This document shows positions 22,850 through 35,393 of a stretch of DNA of 64,000 nt, in pieces. A program made the translations under genes and the position numbers. Within the stretch, counting starts at the first letter, position 1. The number at the start of each line of letters is the position of its first letter. Source of the stretch: Chalara sp. BL73 (Eukaryota; Ascomycota; Leotiomycetes; Helotiales); NCBI GenBank assembly GCA_918026815.1, contig CAKJVC010000014.1:62001-126000 (forward strand). Reading direction: 5' to 3'. Under the pieces are notes generated by a model. The model searched no databases and had not been told where the DNA came from. It saw only the letters and a program-made list of their open reading frames with translations.

Positions 22850-23984
22850 TCAGGCCACGGTTGGATGATACGCCTTATACACCTGTAGACATCCTACTAT
22901 ACTCTGAACAAAGCCGAAGAGGAAAGTCATAGCGAGCACAACCGCAGCAACCCAAAATGTATACCACTGGACTCTGCGCCTTCTGTCAAACCACCACTGG
23001 GAAATCGTGCCTGGTTCAGCGTCGTCGAAGGCTTGCTTGAGAAACACAATTTTGTCATGCCAATACTTGAATTTCTCGATTTGGCGCTGTTCTGTGGTAA
23101 GGCGTCCACAAAAACATGCATCCTCGTCCAAGTGCAGCTTTTTGCTCTTTCCACGATACCATTTTTGCACGCCTTTGTTGTATTGAGGAAGCAACAGCGA
23201 GATTGTCTGGAGCGTCTCTTCGATGAATCCAGGAGGGAAAATATCATTCTGCTTTTGGTGCTGAAGGAACGATACATGATGGAATATTGTGACACAAGTG
23301 TCGTCGCTGGTTAATCGAAGATGGTCTGCCAGGTTGCTTGTCCAGATAATTTGCAGACCTGCAATTCTCTCTAAATTTTGAGCATTGAAAATTCGGCTCA
23401 ACTTTACGCGTTCTTGCATTTGTACCTGGTGTTGAAAGTGGCTGCGAACATGAACTTTAAGATGTCCGTTCGGCCAGACAAGAACTTCTTGACCTGGGAC
23501 TTGACCGTGATCCTTTGAAATCGACTTGTCAGTCAATGCAGATGCCTGGGCGGCGAGTGCCATATCAATTTCTACCTTCAACCTTCGAAATCGGCACATT
23601 CTGAAGACTTACCAATCTCCCAATATCAATCATTAACAACAGTCGAGCGCATAGATCAATAGTCTCATAGATAGCTTTTGCGTTGTTTCTTGCCGCGAGA
23701 GTTGGCAATCTTGTTTGAAGGTCCTGGTACAGTGCCTCTCTTGACATTATCTGCTTCCTGAGAATGTTTACAATATAGAGAACATCATGATATGTCAGCA
23801 TCCTTAGATCACTGTTATGCTTCGCAAGTGCGTTGCTGCATTGGTCTCCGTAATAACTTAGAAAACTGCTTCCTGTGCCATTCAACAGCTGTTTAGCGCT
23901 GTGTCTGGAATTCCAAAGCCCATTCAAGATACTTAACGTTGTGTCAACCTCCGACAGAGGCTCAACTAACGAGAATCCTGGCAT
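22850..23984 (-). CDS. Orphan fungal protein with C-terminal membrane anchor
   Basis: Two exons, 23984-23613 and 23575-22850, joined by a short 37-nt intron (GTAAGT...TTGAAG); 365 residues. The N-terminal half is helical and soluble (LTYHDVLYIVNILRKQIMSR). The middle has a FHHVSFLQHQ block, a PPGFIEETLQTISLLLPQ block and a Cys-containing HLDEDACFCGRL. The end reads DAEPGTISQWWFDRRRRVQWYTFW, then one transmembrane helix, then VYKAYHP. This C-terminal pattern recurs in many uncharacterised ascomycete proteins. Function is unknown. It lies head-to-head with the protease-kinase gene across about 600 bases, so the two may share a promoter. The very short intron is the least certain part. Confidence 0.8.
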
Positions 23985-24582
23985 AGTCTAGTCTGCTACA
24001 AATCTACAAAAGTCAGAATTGAGCTGCTGTGTGTGATATCGGGGCATGTAGGGAGCACGAGAGCTGTTCTTACTCTCGCTAGGCTTGGCTCAATCCGCCC
24101 GCTAACTCCGCACAGCAGATAGGCTTCAATACAGAGTTGCTAAGCTTGATGCAATTGCCTGACTCTTTCGGTATTAATACATCTTTCGGCCTCTCTTGAT
24201 GCATGGGTATTTAGTCACATAGAGCTACGCCAGTTTTAACCGACGTGTTTAGAATCAAATCTGGTCTGGGAAGAATACCAGTGGAAAGCCAGTATCTTTA
24301 TATATTTTGTTCCCTCTACCCCGCCTCGACTGGTATTTATCGGATAGGAACTTTATTACCAGCCTTCCTTGAGGCTGATTTTTTATCGTATGAACGTTTA
24401 GAGTTTCTTCTTGGCGCTTATGATATGGTCTCGTATGATGTGGCTGAGCCTGCGGGCGAAATTTTGGTCAATGCCTCATGGCCATTCAAATTTCGGCAAG
24501 CAAATTTCCTTAAACATTAGAAGTGCTGTCGAACAAGAAGCAGGAACGTCCATCCTCTCATGTCTGAACGTACTACGGTCTC
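23985..24582. promoter_or_regulatory. Shared divergent upstream region
   Basis: About 600 bases separate the start codons of the orphan membrane protein (-) and the protease-kinase (+). Short frames here (for example 24,411-24,698) have no ATG-supported splice-consistent link to either gene. A TATATA stretch sits near 24,299. Co-regulation is inferred only from the arrangement. Confidence 0.4.
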
Positions 24583-27500
24583 ATGGCGAGTTTGACAAGA
24601 ACAACCACCATCAACTCGCGTTCGTTACCGCCGGGAATGCGGTTTCTGTCAAAGATTCAAGGATCTTCGAAAGCAAGGCAAGAAAATCCATGGCCTAACC
24701 CCCTAGATTCAGTTGGAGACTTCATATGCCGGTTGGGCAGAGACAGCTGTTGGGATGCAGTCGGACCCGCAGGAGCTATATCTCAAAGCAGTGTGTTTAC
24801 CAATATCCAAACTCTTCTAGATGAACAACACGAGGACCTGAATCAAGGCGAGGCGGTTCTAAAGTTTGTTCACTACGATATATACATGGTTGGCAGACGC
24901 AATACCACTGCACGACCTACAATAATTTTCACCTGTGAAACCAAGCGGATTCGTCAACGAGCACGAAGAATGGTTAGAGATAGCGACATCCTTAACGAAT
25001 ATCCTGCAATCTTACTTGGAGATCGGCATTGCGCTCCAGGTGGTGTGCCTGTGCGCCATGTAAACGAGAGTACTTACGACACGATGGAGAATGATTTACA
25101 TGCTCTTACTAATACCATTCTGTACTTTGATTCGCCATTAAGCTCCCCATTTGGAATATCTGTTGTACTCATCGGGGAGGAAATTCGGTTGCGTAAGGCC
25201 ACACTGGGAGGCTTCATACAATCGGGTAACAATGTGTTTGGTTTCACGGTTGCTCATGCCTTTCAAGGTCATGAAGCTGCAAATAGTGGTGATGCGGCAT
25301 TCTTAGACCTAGACGATGATGACAACGATGAGTTCTTTCTTGAAGATAATGGATTTGATGAGGATGAATCTGAATCTGAAGAAAATGACGAAATCGTTTC
25401 AAGGACCAGCAAAGGTACATAACAATGTCCTCCACTTTCGTCTATAGTGTTGAATCCGGCGGCTAAGAAATGTTTTAGGAAGCGTTTCCCCAGACTTAGC
25501 AGGATGCGATGCTCCAATGTTTTCTGATGATGGGAGCTCTACAATATCTGCCAATAACAATGGCATGATCACCAACCATGACAGCCAAGAAGAAGTGGTA
25601 ACAGACGCACAACTGTCTCAAGTTCCAACCGGAAAGCTTGGCCGCTTATATATCTCATCAGCAGAAAAGGGTTCGGCAAATCTTGATTGGTCGCTTATTG
25701 ACTTATTTGATCTGAGTATTTCTGCAGACTATCAGTCCTTTTCGGAGACGTTTGCCCCCAAATTCCCCGATTCGCTACACCTCCCGAGCATTTCTGGATT
25801 TCCAGCAACAGAGGCTAGTGTGCTTGTGATTACCGGATCAAGCGGCCTCCTGACAGGCATCCTATCTGCAAACTCTACATTTATGCAGACACCTATTTCT
25901 ACTGCTTTCCAGGAGATGCGGAAAGTGCGACTCAACGGAGAGATTCGTGAGTAGAATTTTATGCATTGCTTTCTTATGTTGCGGAGATGGGCATGAAAGA
26001 GCCTATGCTAATTGTAGATGCCATCGCAGGATATGGCGACAGTGGCTCCTGGGTCGTTGACGCTAAGACTGGTGAATTATATGGGCACATCGTTGCTGGA
26101 GGCCCAGGTACAGCAGTAGCATACATAGTTCCAGCCAAACAAACTTTCGATGAAATTGCAGAGATAGTCGGAGGACCAATCACGCTGGTTAAACACATAG
26201 ATGCTATAATATTCAGCAGCGCACATTCTAATAAGACTCGAGCATACATGAAGGACAAATCAGAGAACACTTCCCAAAAAAGCCCGGAAAAACGCCCAAA
26301 AACACCTACACGAGATGCCAAAGGTCGAGACTTAGTTCTACCTTCGGTGCCTCCAGGCCCTGGAACACTTATCAGGACACAACCTGACCAAAATGATGTG
26401 GGTGGTAATCCAGAAGAGCCAATTAATTACCAGGCAAAACGGGGAAGGCTTTTCCTGCCAAGCTTCCTTACTGAGCAGAAAGGAATGGGGAAAACGATGG
26501 AAACGACGACTTTATCATCTAATTCCTCTACTTCACCAGTGGTTGTAGGAATTAAGGGGATTGGGCGACTGCTTTCGTCTGTTATGCCAGTAAAACTCGC
26601 TGAGGATGGTCGCTCCAATTCTGCAACCACTGCTGGTTCAGTCCTCAGCGAACTCTTGGAAGACTCAAAGCACTATTGGCCAACCCCCCGCGGTGATGCA
26701 GACACATACTTCATTCCACGCGACGCTATCGAAAGCCTCCTCACATTCAAAGCTGTCGAGGATCAGCTGCGTCTTGCATATCATGGAAAACCAAAGATCT
26801 GGATCATATCCCTTGCCCAAGAAGTTTGTAAGTCTGCGAAAAAATTGTTGGTAATACTCATGTGTGGCGGCCAACTTGACAGCTCCAATTTCATACATGA
26901 GTTCATTGAAGAAGGCATTACGGACTACGACCTACCATTTAATAAACATTTCTTCAAAAATAAAGATAAGCACAATTCTGGGAATGGTGGATATGTTGTG
27001 TGCAAGAAGAGCCATTACACCTGTGCCTTGAAAGACCACTCGCGTTGTGGAATTAAAGTGTTAGACAGAGCTGGGCGAAGACTTGGATTTATGTGCAAAG
27101 ACCAATGGAGTGTTCTAAGCCCAGTCTTTCGACGTGAGCTCGCATACACTACCCCAGAACTGTCGAATAGCACCATTATGCCATATACAGAAGACGACGA
27201 ATGCTACCCAACTCAGATGAAGCAAGGCGGTTATGGTGAGGTATGGAAAGTCGTTGTCCACCCAGCACATCATGAATTTCATCAGGTATTCCATGTCTAT
27301 GTAAGATAACTGAAGCTTTGCAAGCTTAGTTGGGTTCCTCTGCTAATTTTCCCTAGGGTGAAAGAGCGGAATTTGCGATTAAGCGCCAGTTTACAGCAGA
27401 CGCATCGGAGTTCCAGGCAGAAAGACTCATGCTGACCACTCTCGCAAAGACGGGCCACAAGCATCTGACCAAGCTACTTACAACCTATAAATTCAATAAT

Positions 27501-28328
27501 AAATATCATTTTATGTTTCTATGGGCCGATAGCAACCTTACAGACTATTGGGATTCCAGATTTCCAGACTGGACAGCAGAGGGATATTTATGGGTCTTGG
27601 ATCAGATGATAGGACTAACTTCAGGATTGGCCACTATCCATAGTTATACATCAAGCACCTTGAAGACTCAGCAATCAAAGGTACAGGCAAACCTTGGGCA
27701 TCGCACTCTCCAGAATGGAAATTTTGACACCCATTTCCATGTTCACGGCGACGAGGCAAAATGGGGAAGACATGGGGATTTGAAAGGGCAAAATATCCTG
27801 TGGTTCGATGGGCCTAACGGCGGAACCCTCCAGATTAGTGATTTGGGCCTCGGGCGTTTCCACGGACTCGAATCAAGGTCAAAGGTTAATCCTAACACTC
27901 TCAATGGCTCCCTGACTTACTCGCCACCCGAGGTGATGCTGAACAAGTTTGTATCGCGAAAATACGATATCTGGAGTCTCGGTTGTGTGTTCTCTGAATT
28001 CATCACCTGGTTGATCGAAGGACCTGACGGTATTCGGAATTTTGCCGATGCCCGATTGTTGTATACAGATCCAAATTGGGCGGATGATAGATTCTTCACC
28101 CTTGCTAATGACATGCAAAGTGGAGCGATCCTGAGACCAAAAGTATTGGATTGGTTTCAGCGCCTTCGTTCGAACAAGAGGTTCTCGCCAATGCTGGGCG
28201 ATCTTTTGGCTCTAATTCAGGAGAGAATGCTTTCTATCGGTTCGAGCAATCGCCTTTCTTCAGATGAATTACTTGCCCGTTTAAATAAGATTCGAACCCA
28301 AGCATATGATAGGGCATATGTCATATAA
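24583..28328 (+). CDS. Trypsin-like serine protease fused to protein kinase (kinase 1)
   Basis: Four exons, 24583-25414, 25479-25946, 26018-27285, 27357-28328; phases agree and give 1179 residues. Residues 1-500 hold a divergent trypsin-like domain: His225 in GFTVAHAF, Asp347 in LDWSLID and Ser442 in YGDSGSWV, with a long acidic insert between His and Asp. A linker of about 150 residues follows, then a domain starting YFIPRDAIESLLTF. Next is a C-x3-H-x2-C-x4-H-x2-C motif (27001-27048), then a kinase. The kinase shows QGGYGEVWKV (G837-G840), Lys865 in FAIKR, HGDLKGQN (His995, Asp997), DLG at 1018 in place of DFG, SPPE and YDIWSLGCVFSEF. Catalytic residues of both enzymes are present, so both may be active. 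Introns end in CTAAT-CTAG type signals. Start is the first ATG of the open exon; a more 5' exon is possible. Confidence 0.88.
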
Positions 28329-29127
28329 GACGTGCCACCTCTCCAACTGGCATCAAAACTAACAACCAATCGACGGTATTGCGTAGCTCGCCACAAAAAC
28401 ATTGGCGTCGTCCGCGCTTAGGTGGTGTTTAATAGCTGATTGTCCAAAGTACTGACTACTATGGTACAAATAAGTCCTTAGCGAAAGGCAAAATTCAAAG
28501 GAGAGTTGATAAACCCCGCGACAACCCGAACTTGACAATAGCTGATCCTGGTATGGGTTGTAGCGCTTTGTTGATCGAAAATTACTGATCACTGACGTTT
28601 AGTCAGGAATTACCAGAGTTAATCATCATTTAGCTAGCAGTATTCCATTCCACTGCCAACGCCTACTTATGGAATGTAATGGGGAACACGACCTTTAGCC
28701 AGCTACTCAAATCAAGCGTTGTATATAGATGTCTGCAGTTGAGTGATGGGCCATGAGGCATTGCTACTCCCCAGCCCGTCCTGCACGGGTCTGCCGTAGT
28801 TTTGTGAAAGAACTAATTCATATGGCATAAGTCCACGTAACCTGGTATTTATTAAGTATATTTGGGTATAGATAACAAAGATTAAGTTTGAAAAATTCAA
28901 ATGTCGCTCCTTGGGCCAGTGTTTTGTTCTTTTTGTTTTTTTGGGTGAGAAATGAAGCGTGAGACAAGGCTCGCAGGCGAGAAATTTGATCTACACCTGG
29001 TATAATTTCAGGCACCAAGGGAGCCGCAAGTACTGCTAGACCGTTGTGTTGGCAAGTTACTACACACAAAGCATATGTCTCAGACCCTACGACCATAATA
29101 TTGACTTTTCCATTCTCGTGTAACGCA

Positions 29128-29384
29128 ATGTCGTTTTTACAGGAATACAGCGAGATTTTGGACTTTAGGATACAAAAATGTTGCTTAGTTTTCTGAGATT
29201 GAGAGTCTTGTTTTGCCAGATTATTTTTGAGTCAGCGGATCGGTGATCAACTTCCTTCCTGAACTAGTCAGTGGCTTGACGGCATTCGCCGAAGTACTTA
29301 CCCTTCTGTGCGATGTTGACGCGTTGGTTATACATCACAATCATATGTTGTCACAAAAAGCCTTTGGGGACGCCCCCTCGCTAG
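29128..29384 (+). repeat. Dispersed repeat, copy 2
   Basis: Same-orientation, diverged copy of 21,687-21,940 (see that entry for shared blocks). A short frame crossing it (29,243-29,521) is not present in the first copy and is not taken as a gene. Confidence 0.8.
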
Positions 29385-30685
29385 TGTTGGCGCTTTTCGG
29401 TTGTTTTAGGGGGATATCATTTTTGAAGAGGGTGAGGGATGGGATTGTGGGACGCCTCGTGGGAGAGGCGCGGCTTAAGGACGGCGAAAAATTTAATTTG
29501 TGTCGTTTTGGGGGATCTTGAGGCGGCCGAAGGTTCCATTATGAGACGTGTATATGTTGTATATGTATATATTTGAGGAGGGAAGGAGGGGCGATCGAGG
29601 GACTTGCTGAGTTTTGGAGCAGAACCTCTGGAGCGTTAATGGTTGGTAGGTTGGTGGGTTGAGATGGCGGGAGGGTTGGTTTACATGGTTGGATGCTTGT
29701 GATTTCTTGGCGGTAAGATGGATGTGGAGGCGATCTCGATAGCTTGGTCAAAGTTGTGAAAGGGGAGATGTTGAAGCGGATGGTTTGTCTACTTGTAAGG
29801 TGTATAGCTGCTGCTGTCTGGGGGTGCAATTATAGACATGTTTAAAAAAATATTGATCTGTTATTCTGATGTTGAAAATGAACGATTGTTTGTTTGCGTT
29901 TGCCGGGATTAGATAGCAGGCTGGCCGAAGCTGGTTTGTTTTTGATTATGTCTGTGAGATACTATCAACTCTCATTCGAAACGCTACGTCTTTGGTACGT
30001 CTATATATTCTCTTGGTTGTCCTTCCTCTCTAATGGTACTTTGAAATCGGAGTGCTTTGACAATATGGGCTGTTGCTCTCAGATTTGCTAGTTCAGTTTG
30101 GGAGTAGCGAATCACTGGGAAGTCACAGGGACGAAGTAGGGTGAATTACGCCTTTAAGGCTGCTTGTGTCTAGCCCTTGCTCTTGAGGAATCTTTCATGC
30201 AATACCGCGACAATTATACCCTTTCAATTCTCCATAATACCCTGCTCTCGGAAGGGATCTTTATTGCCAGGCAGCATTTCTGTCGGTCTTGGGATCCGTA
30301 CCATTTCTGGCGTGACACGAGCCGAGCAGATCTATCATGTGGGTCTGCACGTCACTGAATTAAGCTTCTTTGAACTTCTCGAGGACACTCTCCGTTCCCA
30401 CGTCTCCAGCATTCCGTGATTCCGGTGGCCGTCTGTGGCTGTTAATTATAGACTAGGGACTTTTTCCTTTTCGAAATTTCCTGTGCTATTTGAGCGCGTT
30501 TCTTCAAAGTCATTGCGTCGTGTTTCTCGTTTTTCTTCTAATACCTGATAGACAACTTTGACAATACGGGACATATAGAATTATGTCCGAACGGCACATT
30601 GTGTTATTGATACAGTCGAAGTGAGGTTATCGAAACAATGGGTATTCAACGTGCGGGGTCTTTTCAATACGGAAATGCTGCACAA

Positions 30686-31090
30686 TTAGGATGGGGATGT
30701 CAGTCTTTGGTGCACGCGATAAGGGATGATCACCACGCCCTGACATGACTCGCACCCTACCATAAGAGAGCCTTCGATCATATGGGGCGTCAATTTCATA
30801 ACGGTAAGGAACAGTGCATCGTCCGGTTGCTTTGCGAAAATGGTGTCTGGGAGATATCGATCATTCTTGTCTCGGTAGACCTCTGGGCTCCGAACTATTG
30901 CCGCTCGTTCATGCCGGTGGATGGGAGGCTGTGTGGAGGGCAAACTGGACGGCATTCTCAGATGTTTCTCTGTGCACAATAGTGGCGCGTCATTTCTTAG
31001 GCCGAGCCGCATTGGATGACTAGAAAAAGCAAGAACTAGTAACAAGCGAGAAAAACTCGCATTGTGTGAGCCAAATACTGGTATGCTCAA
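30686..31090 (-). CDS. ORFan of 134 codons, doubtful
   Basis: A single uninterrupted frame encodes a peptide with a protein-like middle (ERAAIVRSPEVYRDKNDRYLP, AKQPDDALFLTVMKLTPHMIEG) and a GCESCQG Cys pair. No family was recognised, no introns were found and no TATA or pyrimidine leader stands out. It could be a small gene, an exon remnant or chance. Confidence 0.25.
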   Translation of the reverse strand: MSIPVFGSHNASFSRLLLVLAFSSHPMRLGLRNDAPLLCTEKHLRMPSSLPSTQPPIHRHERAAIVRSPEVYRDKNDRYLPDTIFAKQPDDALFLTVMKLTPHMIEGSLMVGCESCQGVVIIPYRVHQRLTSPS

Positions 31091-31756
31091 TGAGCCATAA
31101 GAGAACGCCCCGAGCCAGGTAGGCTTTGAAAAAAAGTACTTACCCCCTTATCAATAAATGCACAACCAAGCGTGGCTGAGGACTCCGAGGGTGCCTATGA
31201 CGGCCGAAATGGTGTAACCAATATTTCTTTTGTCTCGGTGAACAAATTTGGTTAGAATGGTGGTGTAAGACTCTTCGATTATTACAATTGCGGTCTTTTG
31301 AAGTCAGGAACGAATTTCTAATCAAGGTGAAAGCATTTATGACCGAGTTTTAATACACTTACGCCGAGCAGATTTCTTAGCATTTATCTTCGCGATTTTG
31401 TTGGAGAATGTGTCTACACTCCCCAAATTCCTAGATGGTGTACAATAATGGTGAGGAAGCCTATGTCTCAAATGCAGCTCTCCCTAGTTTAAATTGAACC
31501 GCTCACAGCCCCCAAAAGTTGGCGGATGTACATTTAGATCAATATTATGAGATGAGCATATGATATATTTCTAGCTACAAGTATGCCTCGTCTTTAGCTT
31601 TTGCTTGAGCCTCACTCACTGTCGAGACATGGTTCTAGTAGGCTAAGCTTCTGCAGCTTACTGTGAGGCTGGTTATGCTGCTCGGCGTTCATGTGGTGCG
31701 ATATAAGGCCTGGCCCAGACGTCAACCTACTCCGTGTTGGACCATTCCCATCGTCC

Positions 31757-34164
31757 ATGGCTTTACAGATAATGTTCTGTGGATTATCAACTCTAGCCGC
31801 TACAATTAGGAGATGCCTACGGAAGAATAAACCTCAGAGTCAGCCTGTTGAGAAAGATGTCTACCAAACCGTAGTAAGTAAAACGGATCACAAGCTTGCA
31901 GAAAGACTGACGATGTATAGTCGCCCGCCTTGACTCAGGAACAGTCAGTCTCGGACGTTGGCCACAATGATGAGCACACCATCAAATATTCTCCAGCTCA
32001 GAGAGCCGTTTCTGTGGTCTCTAAGCCACAACCACCGATTGAGATTGATTACTGCAAGGACGAAGGAGCTGCCAACGATTGTGACACAATTGCTGCTTCT
32101 CGTGAAGCAGACACAGTCACTATTGGCAGAGAGAGTCGAGTCAGCGTTGACCATTGCACCAAACATCTCGATCAAGAGCTTTTAGAACTCAACATCGGTC
32201 CAGCCATCAGTGGCCAGCATACTGATAACAACACTTTGGAAAGCTTAACAGAGAGGACTTTACGACTCGGTGAGCGCGTAGAACCACCTGAGAAAGGTGC
32301 AACAGAGCCCGCGACCACAGATCAGAGGGCCGCAGCTCCGACCATGGACGGATATAACGATACTTCTAACGTCACCACAAAAACCACATCTATGCTTGCG
32401 GACTCTTTGTTTAATGCTCAAATTACGTCTCCCAGCAACGAGCATCTTCATTTCATTCCAATAAATGCCTTGGAAGAGCTTCTCACTGTTGATGCTATTA
32501 AAGAAGAGCTTCGCGGTCGAATTCCTAATAATGAGCTTCAGAAGCAAGCGTGTATTATCAATAAACGTGCTCCAAGACTCTTTGCAATCTTAGTTCTTCT
32601 TTCTACACCATGCCATATTTTTGCTTTGCTTGAGGAAGAGATCTGCGACTCAAGTTTGCCTCTGCGAAAGTCGGCTAGTAGCGATACACTATGTGCAGAT
32701 CGACAAATGGATTCGCCAATCAAATGCACAGAGACTTGGGGGACACGAGTTTTGAGAGATTTCAGGCGGGAGCAGTGGTCCGTAATGGCTCCAGTTTTTA
32801 GTTACAGTGAGCATATAAAACTCATTGAGTTTGACAACAATTGTGTTATGCCTTTCACTTTGGACATGGAAATGAGTGATGAAGTGAAAGAAGGAGGGTT
32901 TGCAACAGTCTGGGAAATCGTTATCCATCCAGCACATCAGTGCTTATTAACATCCAAGGTATTTTACTTTTACTACTTTAATTATAAGCAAAAACATTAA
33001 CTCCAAGTGTAGAACCCCCAATTGTCCATTGCTTTAAAAAGGCTGCATTCAAGATCAGAAGAGGACTTTCTTTCGGAAGTGGAAATGCTTAAAGCATTAA
33101 ATCATTATCAACATCCGAATTTAGTCAAACTGCTAGCAACATATAAGTATAAAGGCAGCTACTTTTTAATGTTCCCATTTGCAAAAGCCAACTTGCGAAC
33201 ATACTGGAAAAGCAACCCTGTTCCTGAATTCTCTCACTCCGTCATCATGTGGGTTATACAACAATGCAAAGGCCTGTTATCCGCATTACTTAGAATACAT
33301 GGCTATCAAACTACACGAGACTATCAAGTTTCTACATCAAATACTCATATCCAGCCATTGTCTACCAGCGGCGCTGCCCCAATTGATGAGCGAATTTATG
33401 GACGCCACGGTGATCTTAAGCCTGAAAACATTCTTTGGACCGATAAGGATATCCCCGATACAGCCTCTATCTCATCAGAGAAAGGCCGTTTGCTGATTGC
33501 TGATTTTGGACTGATGAGGACGCATAGAGCAATGACAAAATCACATATCAATCCAGACGGTGTTGCTGGGTCTCCAACTTACGAGCCTCCTGAACTCGAG
33601 TTGCATCAAAATATCTCACGAGCATATGATATTTGGAGCTTAGGCTGCGTTTTCCTCGAATTCATTACTTGGATGCAGGGAGGCTTTGGTGCACTTGAAG
33701 AGTTTACAAACTCACGAAATACAATTGAGATCGACAGTCACTCTGACGATAAGTTCTTCACTATTGTGAATGACGGAATAACTGGAGTGCGCACTGCGAT
33801 AGTCCGTGACAGTGTGCGAGAATGGATAAGTCGGCTACACGACAAGCCTCGGTCATCTCAATTTGTGCACGATTTTCTGGATATGATTTCAAATGATATG
33901 TTGGCCATCGATCCTCAAAGCCGTGTTACCTGTGGCCACCTGAATGAAGAACTCTCTATTATGCTGCAAAAAGCACGAGCTATCCCAGATTATCTCACTG
34001 AAGCGAAGCCTTACTTGGTAAAAAGTAATGAGGGAAGAAGATCCTTAGGGCAAAACCAAGTGCAAGATTCACTAGATGAGATAACATCGCTACCACGACG
34101 CACAAGTTTCGCGAATGGCCTCACTACATTGGCCCGCCAACGTCCGCAGCTTCGCTATGCTTAA
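31757..34164 (+). CDS. Protein kinase with long disordered N-terminus (kinase 2)
   Basis: Three exons, 31757-31873, 31921-32958 and 33013-34164, give 768 residues. Introns are 47 and 54 nt, with GTAAGT...AGACTGAC...TATAG and GTATTT...TGTAG. The first 180 residues are Ser/Thr/Glu-rich and look disordered. HFIPINALEELLTV matches the start of the pre-kinase domain of kinases 1 and 3, but the rest of that domain is shortened and the Cys/His motif is lost. The kinase has EGGFATVWEIV (about G364), Lys394 in IALKRL, a Glu in FLSEVEML, HGDLKPEN (Asp519), a canonical DFG at 549, SPTYEPPE and YDIWSLGCVFLEF. It should be catalytically competent apart from HGD in place of HRD. About 100 residues follow the kinase with no recognised domain. 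Most diverged of the three paralogues. Confidence 0.85.
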
Positions 34165-35393
34165 GGTAATACTTTGTGAATGCCCTGGGCATGGTATCAG
34201 CAACGGCTTTCAATGCACAGGCCCTTGGTAATAGAATCGATTGTCGAATCGAGCCGCCAAGCGAAAGGCCTAATACGCAATCTCGATAATGGCTCAGAGT
34301 CCACCTATTCAGCGCAATTCCTTCTTACAGCCAGATGTCAAAGGCTCACTCCTGTATGGTGGTGCCGGTGGGCTGCTGTTGGGATAGCAATACTCGATCT
34401 CACTCTGGTTGCATTAGCGCTTCCATTTCGGCAAATCTACGCCGAGTATAAATTTACCTCGGTAAGTTCTCTTGGAATCGCTAAAATCCATCGGTTCAAT
34501 TGCAACTGGAATTAAATGATTAGCGCTAACATTCCGAAGTCCATTCTGTTCGACCGATACGTACTCTGGCACTGTAGTTGGACTTTCCGAAGGCTTTATC
34601 AAGGACACATTTCAGCTTCTCCCGGTTGATATACCGCGTATCCAGAATCTGCTGCATTGCAATCTTCGATCAGGAAGCCATCTGAGCAAGTCCTGACTTG
34701 TTTCAGATGCTCTTGAGACCAGCTTGGGTGAATGAATAATGACCGACAACCACAGAGCGAGCCTGTTTATACATCTATCATATTCATGTTTTGCATAGCC
34801 TCGTTTGGACCAATATTTTGTTGCATCCTGCAGAAGTCATGATTGGGTGTCTCCACAGAACTTTGGCGAGCACTAAGTCAGTTCCACTAAGCATCGTGTT
34901 CGTTGCTGAATAGACTGCTCCATAATAATACCGGGTAGTGTAAGTAATATATACTCTATGGTAGCATTTATGATTCTCGTAACTCTTGAATCCATAGTGC
35001 ATTCATCTCTTTATGGCCTGTAGATTGATTTTGGGGCAGTGGCGTCGGGCCACAGCGGCCTTATAGTTCGCCCAAACTGCAACCTGGCGCACCTGCATGA
35101 CTACGAATTTGTGCTGTCATACATCTTCTAAGTGGGTGGTCTTGCCATCAATTGGTCCTGAGGGTGGCGGAGCCTGCAGACATTCCGACATCGCCTGCAG
35201 GTGGTGGCCACCCTACAGTTCGAGGCTTTAACGAAGGCGCATTCAATGATGCCCAAGCCAACTAAAACTATGCTATGTCTGGTGAATTGGGCATCCAACG
35301 CGTTATCTTTGTCAACCAAGCACTGGCACGTCGAAAACCCTGAGCTGTGCGGCAATCGGACATTAACACACTGTATGCCCGGAGCAATTGAAG
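34165..35393. other. Intergenic, no convincing gene
   Basis: A plus-strand frame at 34,180-34,515 has one hydrophobic helix, and a minus-strand frame covers 35,128-35,493; neither has family features or splice support. Confidence 0.45.

Larger units (their letters stand above)
28329..31756. other. Gene-poor stretch between kinases 1 and 2
   Basis: Contains repeat copy 2 (29,128-29,384) and one 134-codon minus-strand frame listed separately. Otherwise no gene or RNA was recognised. Confidence 0.5.

Noticed and set aside
24411..24698. Upstream frame as N-terminus of the protease-kinase
   Set aside because: It is in another frame with a stop and no splice junction joining it to exon 1.
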